Source: Candidatus Marinarcus aquaticus
GTDB lineage: Bacteria > Campylobacterota > Campylobacteria > Campylobacterales > Arcobacteraceae
DNA length: 64,000 nucleotides
Assembly (NCBI RefSeq): GCF_004116335.1
Contig: NZ_PDKN01000004.1
Coordinates: 124,001-188,000 of the forward strand
Direction of reading: 5' to 3'
The notes under the pieces are model-generated. The model saw only the letters and a list, made by a program, of their open reading frames with translations. It did not search any database and was not told the DNA's origin. The position numbers and the translations under genes were made by a program. This document shows, in pieces, positions 16,134 to 24,396 of this stretch. The number at the start of each line of letters is the position of its first letter. The first letter of the stretch is position 1.

Positions 16134-17335
16134 TATTTTACCTTCTCTTTTTCTAACTCTATTTTATATGAAACAAATGCGGCAAAAAGCCCAACAATGG
16201 CACCTATAAAAACAATGTTTCTATACCCCAATACACCTGCAAAAGAAACAGCTGATGTTGCAAAAATAATTCCTGATAGTGAATAGATACTGTGCTGTGC
16301 TGCAAACTGTGCAGCAGGTGTTTTCTTAGAAGCCCTGTCCATCATCAAAGTTGTCATTATGACCATAGAAGGGGTATAAAATGAGAATATTATTCCTACA
16401 ATAATAATGGTTGTTACTGTCTCATTATTATAAAAAAGAATCAATAAAAGCAATATACTCATACATTGCCCCAAAGAGGCTCCTATTAACACATTTCTTT
16501 TCCCATATTTTTTTATAAACCACGATGCACTAAATGAAGCAAGCATTCCAAGGCTATACCCGACAATATGAACCGCATAACCAATCTTATCCAGGCTCCA
16601 TCCAAGGTCAACTAAAATAGGAGTCATAAGACCATAGGCAGAACTTATAGATGCAGGATATAAAAATAGAAGCAACATCCACTGTTTTTTATTTTTCCCT
16701 TTCCAAAATGAAATAAACTGCTTATAATCAAGCTCTGTTGCACTTTGCTCTTTTTTGGGCTTTACTTCTTTATAAAAAATCATTTGAATAAGGGCAACTA
16801 TCATTATGAAAGAGATGATTGTCATTGTGATTTCCCATCCATAATATGTATATAACACAAGTCCCACGCCACCACCTAAAATCATTCCTAAAAGACTGCT
16901 TGCGACTTTTATAGACATTGCAAGCGAACGCTCTCGTTTAAAGATATTGTTATAAACAAATCCATCTAAAGCGATACTTTGAGAAGCGGCTGTAAATGCA
17001 AATGCCACACTTAATAACACAATGGTTTGCAGATTATTTATAAGGCTAAACTGTGCTATGAGAAAAAGAACAAACGCCATGAGCAGTTGAAAAATGATAA
17101 TCCAACCTTTATAGTGCCCTATTTTAAACTTTTTCTTATCTATAAAAGGTGCCCATAAAAACCGAAATACCCAAAACAGTCCCAACATATAAATCAAACC
17201 CAAATTTTCTAAGGGCATATTATTTTGTCGTAAGATTCCGATAAATGCTTCTGCAAAAAAAGCAAAACCAATATATTGACTTGTATAGAGACTTACTAAA
17301 AGAATAAACTCCTTAATCGTTAATTTTTTTTTCAT
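16133..17335 (-). CDS. MFS transporter, AmpG/RhtX/FptX/YbtX-like
   Basis: 400 residues, 12 TM helices, with the AmpG-like opening (GLFWVFRFLWAPFIDKK), ASQSIALDGF in TM4-5 and DLGWSLDKIG after the central loop. This layout is shared by single-protein siderophore importers RhtX and FptX and by YbtX of the yersiniabactin locus. Placement directly after two YbtP/Q-like ABC genes fits a role in bringing an Fe-siderophore or its breakdown product across the inner membrane. ATG 17335 overlaps the ABC stop by four bases. Substrate is unknown. A second protein of the same kind is encoded at 22216-23397. Confidence 0.72.
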   Translation of the reverse strand: MKKKLTIKEFILLVSLYTSQYIGFAFFAEAFIGILRQNNMPLENLGLIYMLGLFWVFRFLWAPFIDKKKFKIGHYKGWIIIFQLLMAFVLFLIAQFSLINNLQTIVLLSVAFAFTAASQSIALDGFVYNNIFKRERSLAMSIKVASSLLGMILGGGVGLVLYTYYGWEITMTIISFIMIVALIQMIFYKEVKPKKEQSATELDYKQFISFWKGKNKKQWMLLLFLYPASISSAYGLMTPILVDLGWSLDKIGYAVHIVGYSLGMLASFSASWFIKKYGKRNVLIGASLGQCMSILLLLILFYNNETVTTIIIVGIIFSFYTPSMVIMTTLMMDRASKKTPAAQFAAQHSIYSLSGIIFATSAVSFAGVLGYRNIVFIGAIVGLFAAFVSYKIELEKEKVK

Positions 17336-19110
17336 TCAATACCACTTTTTACACTCCACTCTTTGACCCTTTGTTGAGATTGGAACATCGCATGATATTT
17401 CCCTTTTATTTCAAATAACTGTTGGTGCGTCCCTTTCTCTTTGAGTTGTCCATTTTCTATGACTACAATGTTATCAGCATGAGCAATCGTAGAGAGTCGA
17501 TGCGCTATTACAATGACGGTTCTGTTTTGAATGAGTTCATCCAAAGCGTTTTGTACGGCTACTTCACTTTGAGTATCAAGTGCCGAAGTGGGTTCATCAA
17601 GGATAACAATAGGAGCATCTTTTAGTATCGCACGTGCAATTGAGATACGTTGACGTTCTCCACCACTTAAACTGCCTCCAATCTCTCCTACTTTTGTTTG
17701 ATACCCATAAGGAAGTCTTGAAACAAACTCATGACAAAAGGCTGCTTTAGAAGCACGTAATACCTCATCATCACTTGCATTTGGTTTTCCCATTCGAATA
17801 TTATTTAAAATAGTGTCATCAAACAAATAGACATCTTGAAATACGACAGAGATATAACTCATCAGTGTTGTTTGAGGTATGCTTCGTATATCAACTCCAC
17901 CCATTTTTACACTGCCTTTTTGGGGGTCGGCGTATCTCATGATAAGTTTTATCAAGGTTGTCTTTCCGCTCCCTGATGGCCCTACAATTGCCGTGAGTGA
18001 TTTGTCTTGAATATGTACGGAGAGATTATTCACAGCTTTTTGATCTGTTCCTTCATAAGAAAAAGCGACATTTTCAAACTCAATGTCAAATTTTTCTGCG
18101 CTTTGTATTGGTTTTTGTATTACAAACTCTTTTATATTTAAAAGAGTTTGAATATGTTTAAAAGAGGCTTCCATAATATCCAATACTCCTGCAATGGCTA
18201 AAAAGTTTGCTAAAGGTTCAGACAATCGTCCTAATATGATAAGCAGCGCAATCAATGCTCCTATTGTAAACTCTCCTTGCGTTATCCATAAACTTCCTAA
18301 AACCAATACCAATAAAAAGACAAATTCTATTAAAGTGTTCATGATAATCATGGGTAAGGTTGAAGCAAAAACACCTTTTTTTTGCACCTCTCTTAGGTGA
18401 ACAATCGATTTTTGAAGGTTTTTTGCATTAACTCCTACTTGGTTCACAGCTCTTAATACCGGTAACCCTTGTATATATTCAACCGTATCTGCTTCAAGTG
18501 TTGCATGTGCTTTTGCACCTTCTGTTTTATCCCATTTTGTCTTTTTTCTGCTCCAGCTATAAATAGGAATGGCTACAGGAAGAGCAATGAGAAGGGCAAA
18601 GGCCATTGAGGGATCGATAAAAAAAGTAGCTATAATTAATACCACAGGTACGATTGCCACTTCAAAAAACATTCCTGCAATGATGCCCATATGCAGTATT
18701 GAATCATCTACATTCTGTGATAAAATAGCATTTAACTCCCCGGTTCTATATTTATAGAGACTTTGAAGAGGCATTGTTTTTATCTTTTCTCCTAACTTCA
18801 TTCGGATATCATGGGTTATTTGAATAATATCTTCAGAGTATTGAAACCCTGACCCCAACCATCTGAATATAAAGGATACGATACTCAGTACCACAATCGT
18901 GCCAAGCCAAAAAAGTGTATTCTCTATATTAAACTCTTTCGCAAACACGCTGTTTAAAAGAGGAAAGAAAAAAGCAAATGCCACCCCTTGAAAAATATAC
19001 GCAAGAATAAAATGTAAAAAACTTCTTTTAACTAAAGAGCTGCTTTCCCCTGCGATTTTAAGTGTAATGCGATATGACTCTTTAAATGAAGATATGTTTT
19101 CATTATTCAT
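17332..19110 (-). CDS. ABC half-transporter (TM-ATPase fusion), YbtP/YbtQ/Irt-like, second of a pair
   Basis: 592 residues: six TM helices (1-320) fused to an ATPase. Walker A is GPSGSGKTT (K383), the signature LSGGERQRIS, Walker B IVILDEPTSALD and switch IAHRLST. The fold is that of type IV ABC exporters, yet the pairs YbtPQ and IrtAB with this fold import Fe-siderophores. The gene overlaps the first half-transporter gene by 8 bases and the next MFS gene by 4, and the whole chain starts behind a Fur-like box. I therefore favour siderophore import as a heterodimer, with export as the alternative. There is no siderophore-interacting (SIP) domain, unlike IrtA. Confidence 0.8.
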   Translation of the reverse strand: MNNENISSFKESYRITLKIAGESSSLVKRSFLHFILAYIFQGVAFAFFFPLLNSVFAKEFNIENTLFWLGTIVVLSIVSFIFRWLGSGFQYSEDIIQITHDIRMKLGEKIKTMPLQSLYKYRTGELNAILSQNVDDSILHMGIIAGMFFEVAIVPVVLIIATFFIDPSMAFALLIALPVAIPIYSWSRKKTKWDKTEGAKAHATLEADTVEYIQGLPVLRAVNQVGVNAKNLQKSIVHLREVQKKGVFASTLPMIIMNTLIEFVFLLVLVLGSLWITQGEFTIGALIALLIILGRLSEPLANFLAIAGVLDIMEASFKHIQTLLNIKEFVIQKPIQSAEKFDIEFENVAFSYEGTDQKAVNNLSVHIQDKSLTAIVGPSGSGKTTLIKLIMRYADPQKGSVKMGGVDIRSIPQTTLMSYISVVFQDVYLFDDTILNNIRMGKPNASDDEVLRASKAAFCHEFVSRLPYGYQTKVGEIGGSLSGGERQRISIARAILKDAPIVILDEPTSALDTQSEVAVQNALDELIQNRTVIVIAHRLSTIAHADNIVVIENGQLKEKGTHQQLFEIKGKYHAMFQSQQRVKEWSVKSGIE

Positions 19111-20890
19111 GGCTTTTTCCTTTTTCTAAATTCCATTGGCTCGCTTTTTCATAATTACTCCACAACTTTTTGTAAATACCTTCATTTTGTAACAAAGTCT
19201 CATGTTGACCTATTTCACTCACTTTTCCTTGGTCAAAAACCACTATTTGATCTGCATTTTTAATGGTTGAAAGCCGATGAGCAATCATAATGACTGTTTT
19301 ATTAATGGTTAAGTTCGCTAAAGCCTTTACTATTTCTTCTTCATTCTCAGGATCAGCAAAAGCGGTTGCTTCATCGAGTACCACAATGGGAGTATCTCTT
19401 AAAAGTGCCCGTGCAATGGTTATACGCTGTTTTTGTCCTCCAGAAAGGTTTGCTCCTCGATCCCCAGCTAAAGTCTCATATCCATTGGGTAAACTCTCTA
19501 TAAAATCATGAATTTGTGCCGCTTTGGTTGCATGTATGACCTCTTCTTTTGTGGCATTGGGATTTGCCATATGGATATTGTTATAAATGGTATCTTGAAA
19601 CAAAAAAGTATCTTGAAAAACAAAAGAGACGGTCTGCATCAACACATCAGGAGCAATCTTTTTTATATTGACGTCTCCTATGAGTATCTCCCCACTGTTT
19701 ACATCCCAAAACCTTGGAATCAATTTTGCGACGGTACTTTTTCCTGCACCGCTTGGTCCCACAAGTGCTGTGATACTGCCTGCTTTGACTTTCAAATTTA
19801 TATCTTTTAAGGCATCATTTTCTACCCCATCATATTTAAAAAATACATTTTTAAACTCTATATCAAACCCTTTGGGAGTCATTGGTTCTTTGGAAATAGG
19901 AAGAGCAGGTACAGATAAAACCTCTTGGATACGTAGTGCCGAAGCTTGGGATTTTTTGATAAAATTTTGAAGCCACATTACTGGCATCATAGCATCGGCC
20001 ATCCCCGTACTTAAAAAGAGTGCTGATATAAAAGCAAAAAGTTCTAAAGAACCACTATTAAGAAGTACTGTTCCTGTAATAAAAACCATTATAAGAGTGG
20101 GAAGAGGACTTAATATTATCATTCCAAGTTTTGCGGGAACGGCACTGATTTGCATCCATTTACTTAAATTCTCTTTATACGCCACAAGTGCATCATTGTA
20201 CCTTTTAAATGAGCTTGTTCCATCATCAAAAGTACGAACTACTGGCATGGCTTGCGCAAATTCTATGACCGCTTTATTAATATCACTTTGGCTTTGATCA
20301 TACTTTTGTCTTAACACTTTTGAATCTCTCATTGCATATGCCATTGTAATCCATCCAAGAATTAAAACAGCAATACTTGCAAGTGCTAGGCGATAATCAA
20401 TAATTAAAAGTGCAATAAGTGTTACAAAAGGTGCGACAATACTTTTTGCTATCATCGGCGTACTGTCTGCAACAAAAGCATGAAGTCCTCGTACATCATT
20501 TTGCATCACTTTTTTTAATGCCCCTGAACCATTAGAGATAATGTATCCCAATGGAACTTCTGCTAAATGTTGTGCTAGATTGGTTCGCAGTATCTGCTCT
20601 AATCTAAAAGCACCCAAATGAGAGACCACAAACCCATAAAACCTTGATACAAAAGCGATAACAGTCATAATGGCTAATACTACAATGGTATTAAAAAAAT
20701 CAAGTTTTACACCCAATATCTCTAAAGGGCTTCCTTGCATAATATGGGTTAATGTAAAAGATAAAAGTATCAAAGCAACGATTAAACTCACAGCTCCAAA
20801 TGCAGCTAAAAACATAGCAATCGTAATCTCAAACATCACTGGTTTTAAAATGGCCCAAAGCCCTTGTTTGTGTTCTGATTGTTGACTCAT
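19103..20890 (-). CDS. ABC half-transporter (TM-ATPase fusion), YbtP/YbtQ/Irt-like, first of a pair
   Basis: 595 residues: six TM helices (about 1-310) then an ATPase with GPSGAGKST (K384), LSGGQKQRIT, and IVVLDEATAFADPENEEE. The ATAFADPENE tail after Walker B is characteristic of the YbtP/YbtQ/IrtB branch rather than of drug exporters. It is the first gene of the ABC-ABC-MFS-MFS-mntP operon, with a Fur-like box 44 bp before its ATG at 20890. It likely pairs with the next gene product to take up an Fe-siderophore delivered by one of the TonB receptors coded further right. Confidence 0.82.
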   Translation of the reverse strand: MSQQSEHKQGLWAILKPVMFEITIAMFLAAFGAVSLIVALILLSFTLTHIMQGSPLEILGVKLDFFNTIVVLAIMTVIAFVSRFYGFVVSHLGAFRLEQILRTNLAQHLAEVPLGYIISNGSGALKKVMQNDVRGLHAFVADSTPMIAKSIVAPFVTLIALLIIDYRLALASIAVLILGWITMAYAMRDSKVLRQKYDQSQSDINKAVIEFAQAMPVVRTFDDGTSSFKRYNDALVAYKENLSKWMQISAVPAKLGMIILSPLPTLIMVFITGTVLLNSGSLELFAFISALFLSTGMADAMMPVMWLQNFIKKSQASALRIQEVLSVPALPISKEPMTPKGFDIEFKNVFFKYDGVENDALKDINLKVKAGSITALVGPSGAGKSTVAKLIPRFWDVNSGEILIGDVNIKKIAPDVLMQTVSFVFQDTFLFQDTIYNNIHMANPNATKEEVIHATKAAQIHDFIESLPNGYETLAGDRGANLSGGQKQRITIARALLRDTPIVVLDEATAFADPENEEEIVKALANLTINKTVIMIAHRLSTIKNADQIVVFDQGKVSEIGQHETLLQNEGIYKKLWSNYEKASQWNLEKGKSHE

Positions 20891-20933
20891 ATATTGTCCT
20901 AAGAAATTTTATAAAGATGGATTATATTCAAAT

Positions 20934-20948
20934 TGATAAGTACTATCA
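20934..20948. promoter_or_regulatory. Fur-like box before the ABC/MFS/mntP operon
   Basis: TGATAAGTACTATCA: the two 5-bp arms TGATA and TATCA are exact, matching the 15-bp Fur consensus TGATAATNATTATCA at the outer positions. It is 44 bp from the ABC start. Confidence 0.7.
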
Positions 20949-21041
20949 ATATCTATATTGTTTTAAAAGGATTCTTTTTTATGTAAAAAGGATTAAATGT
21001 TCTCTTTTTGTTCTCACTTAAGCTAAAACAAGCCATTTTAA

Positions 21042-21064
21042 TATACTATAGGGGGTATACTATT
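21042..21064. promoter_or_regulatory. CsoR/RcnR-type operator before the Cu/Zn permease
   Basis: TATACTATA, then GGGGG, then TATACTATT. It shares GGGGTATACTAT and the left arm with the operator at 13121, and is likewise 12-14 bp from the start codon, so the same repressor probably controls both genes. Confidence 0.7.
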
Positions 21065-21076
21065 TAAGGAGAATAA

Positions 21077-22144
21077 ATGGAAATGCTATCTAACATATTC
21101 AACAACATTATGGTGTTATCCAATGCAATGAGTCTTTATATATTACTGGGACTTTTACTTGCAGGGATAATCAAACAACTCATCCCTGATAACTTTATCA
21201 GTTCCCATTTGGGAGAAAATAAAGTAAGTTCAGTTGTAAAAGCTACGATCTTAGGAATCCCTATGCCAGTTTGCTCTTGCAGCGTCATTCCTTTGGCAAA
21301 ATCTTTACAAAAAGAGGGAGCAAGTAAAGGGGCTGTGCAAAGTTTTTTAATTGCCACTCCTATAACGGGAGCTGATTCTATTTTAGCTACTTACAGCTTT
21401 TTTGGCTGGATATTTACTATCTATCGAGTAATCACTTCTATTTTTATTGCTATTGTAACAGGAATTATTCAAAACTTTGTGGAAAAAAAAGAAAAACCTA
21501 TGAGCTTTAGTGTCCATAAACCTGAACATCATCAGGAGCATACTCATACAAACAAAATACAAAGTGATTGTTGTTCGAGTAGTTCTTGTTGCAGTACTCA
21601 AAAGAATAATAACGGCTTTAGCATAAAAGAGAGTTTTAACTATGCTTTTAACATACTGTTTAAAGATATCTATTTTGGTTTATTTATTGGTTTGCTTCTG
21701 GGTGGACTTTTTACTACTTTTTTACCTAAAGAGCTTTTGGAACCTCTATTTAAATACCCGTTTTTAACCTATCTTGCGGTACTTATTATCAGTTTGCCTT
21801 TATATGTTTGTGCAACTGCTTCTCTTCCTATTGCAGCAGCATTTTTATTAAGCGGTATGAGCAGTGGAGGAGTATTTGTATTTTTAAGTGCAGGCCCTGC
21901 AACAAACTCAGTTACCATGGGTGTCATTGCTTCCATGTTTGGAAAGAAGTCATTATTGATTTACTTAGGAGCAATCTCAATTTTAAGTATCTTTTTTGGA
22001 TGGATTTTTGATAACTTTTTTACGGGATTACAGATAGTGGATATCCATTCTCATGCTGAAGATTCGACACTTTTAGATACGATGAGTACGATTATATTAT
22101 TTGGATTGATGTTGTATTATTTTTTCAAATCAAAGCTAAAATGA
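21077..22144 (+). CDS. SO_0444-type Cu/Zn efflux permease (ArsP/DUF318 fold)
   Basis: 355 residues, about ten TM helices in two halves joined by a cytosolic loop. The first half has the thiol motif GIPMPVCSCSVIPLA, the second LPLYVCATASLPIAAAF and SAGPATNSVTMGV, as in SO_0444-family metal exporters. The central loop is rich in His and Cys (HHQEHTHTN, then CCSSSSCC), suited to loading soft metal. The operator just upstream copies that of the repressor-dmeF pair. ATG 21077 follows AAGGAGAATAA. The gene is inserted between two iron operons and points the opposite way, so it stands under a separate metal signal. Confidence 0.83.
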   Translation: MEMLSNIFNNIMVLSNAMSLYILLGLLLAGIIKQLIPDNFISSHLGENKVSSVVKATILGIPMPVCSCSVIPLAKSLQKEGASKGAVQSFLIATPITGADSILATYSFFGWIFTIYRVITSIFIAIVTGIIQNFVEKKEKPMSFSVHKPEHHQEHTHTNKIQSDCCSSSSCCSTQKNNNGFSIKESFNYAFNILFKDIYFGLFIGLLLGGLFTTFLPKELLEPLFKYPFLTYLAVLIISLPLYVCATASLPIAAAFLLSGMSSGGVFVFLSAGPATNSVTMGVIASMFGKKSLLIYLGAISILSIFFGWIFDNFFTGLQIVDIHSHAEDSTLLDTMSTIILFGLMLYYFFKSKLK

Positions 22145-22150
22145 GATAGA

Positions 22151-22180
22151 AAATAGATATTGAATATTCAATATCTATTT
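22151..22180. terminator. 30-bp perfect palindrome between convergent genes
   Basis: The 15-base half AAATAGATATTGAAT is followed at once by its exact complement. As RNA it folds into a hairpin with AAAT/ATTT ends, serving the permease gene and the convergent MFS gene. Being fully symmetric, it could also be a protein-binding site. Confidence 0.6.
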
Positions 22181-22215
22181 ACAAGTGTGTATTAAAGTTT
22201 AAACCTTTATCCTTT

Positions 22216-23397
22216 TTATTTTATATAAAACCGATAAATAACAAACACTACAAAAAACATAGCTAAGCTCTCAAAAACAAACATACTCGTATATCCTAAG
22301 TTTGAAACAAACACTCCTGCAATAATAGCTGAGAATATTCTCATAAGAGAAAATAGACTTGATTGGATAGCATAATCTATCGCTTTACTTGAGCTTCTAC
22401 TATAGTCCATAATCAGTGAAAATATAATAGCAGAAGAAAAGGCAATAGCAGTTGATGCGATGGTAACTATACTCATTAAAAAGATAAAATTTAACATATC
22501 AAAATACTCTATCATAACTAATATCAAAGCACTTAAAATGTTAAAAACTCCAAAAAGGATGAGGATCGTTTTTTTAGAATATATTTTTCCTACAAAGCTC
22601 GCTACTACTCCACCGATAAAGCCGACTATACTTCCATATACTCCCACATAAAAAGCCACCTCATCAGGTGTAATCCCTTTGCTTATAAGATAGGGTTTCA
22701 TAAAGACCCAAATAGCACTTATAAAAGCAAAATAAAACATCAGTACAAATATCCATATTCCAATATTTTCTTGTTTGAAAAAGGTGATTAGTGTTTTGAG
22801 TGAAACTTTTTGTTCTTCTATCTTTTCATCGCTTTCATGGATAAAATATAATGCCAATAATGAAACCAATACAAATAAAGCGATAATAACAAAAGTATTT
22901 TGCCAACCTAAACGGTTAAAGACAAGTAAAAACACTCCACCACCTAAAAGTCCAGCGGCAAAATAAGCACTCATCTTATAACTTCCTGCACTCATTCGTT
23001 CATCTTTATGAAAGACTTTTATTGCCAGTGCATTTAAAGGAATATCTAAAAAAGTCGCAACTAATGTAGTACAAAAGATCACGCCAAAGACCAAATAGAT
23101 ATTATCTTCTAAAGAGACGAAGCTTACTCCAAAAAGGAAAAGTACGTAAAATATTCCCGTAAAAACTATCCATTTTTTATAATGGTTTGTTTCAAAGACT
23201 ATTTGATCCACAGGAGGTGAAAGTAAAAACTTTATAACCATAGGTAATCCTAAAGCTTGAAAGATACCAATAGTAGAAGGATCAAATCCTTTTACTTGAA
23301 GGATCATAGGCAGTCCCATAAGAAAAAAAACGATTGGGGTATAGAAGCTTGTAACTAATATCCCAAATACTATATTTTTTTTGGCTAATTGATTCAT
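22216..23397 (-). CDS. MFS transporter, RhtX/FptX-like siderophore importer
   Basis: 393 residues, 12 TM helices. The opening (FYTPIVFFLMGLPMILQVKG, then ALGLPMVIKFLLSPPVD) follows the RhtX/FptX pattern, single-protein inner-membrane importers of rhizobactin and pyochelin. The central loop (HESDEKIEEQKVS) is short. It is the third gene of the receptor-methyltransferase-MFS chain and begins one base after the methyltransferase stop, so all three likely share the Fur-like box at 26454. Which siderophore it carries cannot be read from sequence. Confidence 0.78.
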   Translation of the reverse strand: MNQLAKKNIVFGILVTSFYTPIVFFLMGLPMILQVKGFDPSTIGIFQALGLPMVIKFLLSPPVDQIVFETNHYKKWIVFTGIFYVLFLFGVSFVSLEDNIYLVFGVIFCTTLVATFLDIPLNALAIKVFHKDERMSAGSYKMSAYFAAGLLGGGVFLLVFNRLGWQNTFVIIALFVLVSLLALYFIHESDEKIEEQKVSLKTLITFFKQENIGIWIFVLMFYFAFISAIWVFMKPYLISKGITPDEVAFYVGVYGSIVGFIGGVVASFVGKIYSKKTILILFGVFNILSALILVMIEYFDMLNFIFLMSIVTIASTAIAFSSAIIFSLIMDYSRSSSKAIDYAIQSSLFSLMRIFSAIIAGVFVSNLGYTSMFVFESLAMFFVVFVIYRFYIK

Positions 23398-23398
23398 A

Positions 23399-24388
23399 CT
23401 ATTTCTTTGCTATATGGATTTGGGATTTTGTCATAGGCATCTCTACACTTGTATAGGAGTTGATACTTCTAAAACCTGTTTCTTCAAAGATATCACTTAG
23501 TTCAAAAGGTTTTAAGACACCTCTTTCTTGCATATTTAAAAAAAGAAAATAAAAATACTCATCGAGATTTGTTTTATCTGTTTCATCTATCTCTACATGT
23601 ACACTTACTAGGACTCCGTTTGTATTGAGAGCTTTATATATCTTTTCTATCACCTCTTTTTTATCTTTAAAAAAATAAAAGATATTGCTACACCAAATCA
23701 GATCATATCCACTTCCTATATCATCATTTTGGATATCACCACTTAGTGTTGTTACCCTATTTTGTAGCCCATACTCTTTGATATGTTCATCAACTACATC
23801 GGTTACCTCTTTATAGTCATAAAGAACTCCTTGTAAACTTAGATGGCTTTTAATTATCTCTAAACCTACTATTCCAGAAGAGCAACCAAGATCAAGCATT
23901 TTTTTAGCACTAGAAAACTCTTTTAATCTTGTCACCGTATCAAGGGCTACTTTTGAGATAAGATTCTCTTGCTCTTGTCGTAAAAATCTTTTTGCAGCTC
24001 CTGCCCATTTTTTTGGATGCTTAGAATCTTTTAAAGCCCCACATCCCTCTTTTACTAAAGTATCTAACATCTTTTTTCCATGATTTAACATCTCTTTTCG
24101 ATGTAGAAACACATCCCCACAATACCCTTTTGTCTCTTCTATAAAAAACTCTTTTGTTAAAGCTTCATTTTTATAAAACTCCCCTTGTTTGTAAAGAAGA
24201 TCAAGAAGTACAAGAGCATCTAAAAGTACTTTTGTATTGTGAGGATTTAGCTCAAGTTTTACGGCAAGAGAGTTAAACGTGTGATTCTCCTCTTCTAAAG
24301 ATTTGAAAATTTTTAAGTTTAAAGCGACTCCTAAAACTTCTGTTTTTTGCCCCTCCAAGAGCATATTTAAGTATCTATCTATATTCAT
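23399..24388 (-). CDS. SAM-dependent methyltransferase with O-methyltransferase-type dimerisation domain
   Basis: 329 residues. The first 100 residues form a winged-helix-like dimerisation part (LNLKIFKSLEE...LALDALVLLDLLYKQG-type layout) as in plant-COMT and bacterial small-molecule O-methyltransferases. The catalytic Rossmann part starts near 163: MLDLGCSSGIVGLEI (SAM motif I), LYDYKEV (motif II) and YDLIWCSNIFYFF (motif IV). It lies between a TonB receptor gene and a siderophore MFS gene with spacings of 8 and 1 bases. A methyltransferase in an uptake operon without any synthetase is unusual; it could modify an imported siderophore, take part in release of iron, or act on an unknown metallophore. 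The substrate is unknown. Confidence 0.78.
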   Translation of the reverse strand: MNIDRYLNMLLEGQKTEVLGVALNLKIFKSLEEENHTFNSLAVKLELNPHNTKVLLDALVLLDLLYKQGEFYKNEALTKEFFIEETKGYCGDVFLHRKEMLNHGKKMLDTLVKEGCGALKDSKHPKKWAGAAKRFLRQEQENLISKVALDTVTRLKEFSSAKKMLDLGCSSGIVGLEIIKSHLSLQGVLYDYKEVTDVVDEHIKEYGLQNRVTTLSGDIQNDDIGSGYDLIWCSNIFYFFKDKKEVIEKIYKALNTNGVLVSVHVEIDETDKTNLDEYFYFLFLNMQERGVLKPFELSDIFEETGFRSINSYTSVEMPMTKSQIHIAKK

Positions 24389-24396
24389 CTTTTCTC

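Noticed and set aside
14967-20890. ABC pair as antibiotic exporter of MsbA/LmrA type
   Set aside because: Not excluded, but the Fur-like box, the ATAFADPENE branch mark and neighbours favour YbtPQ-like siderophore import.
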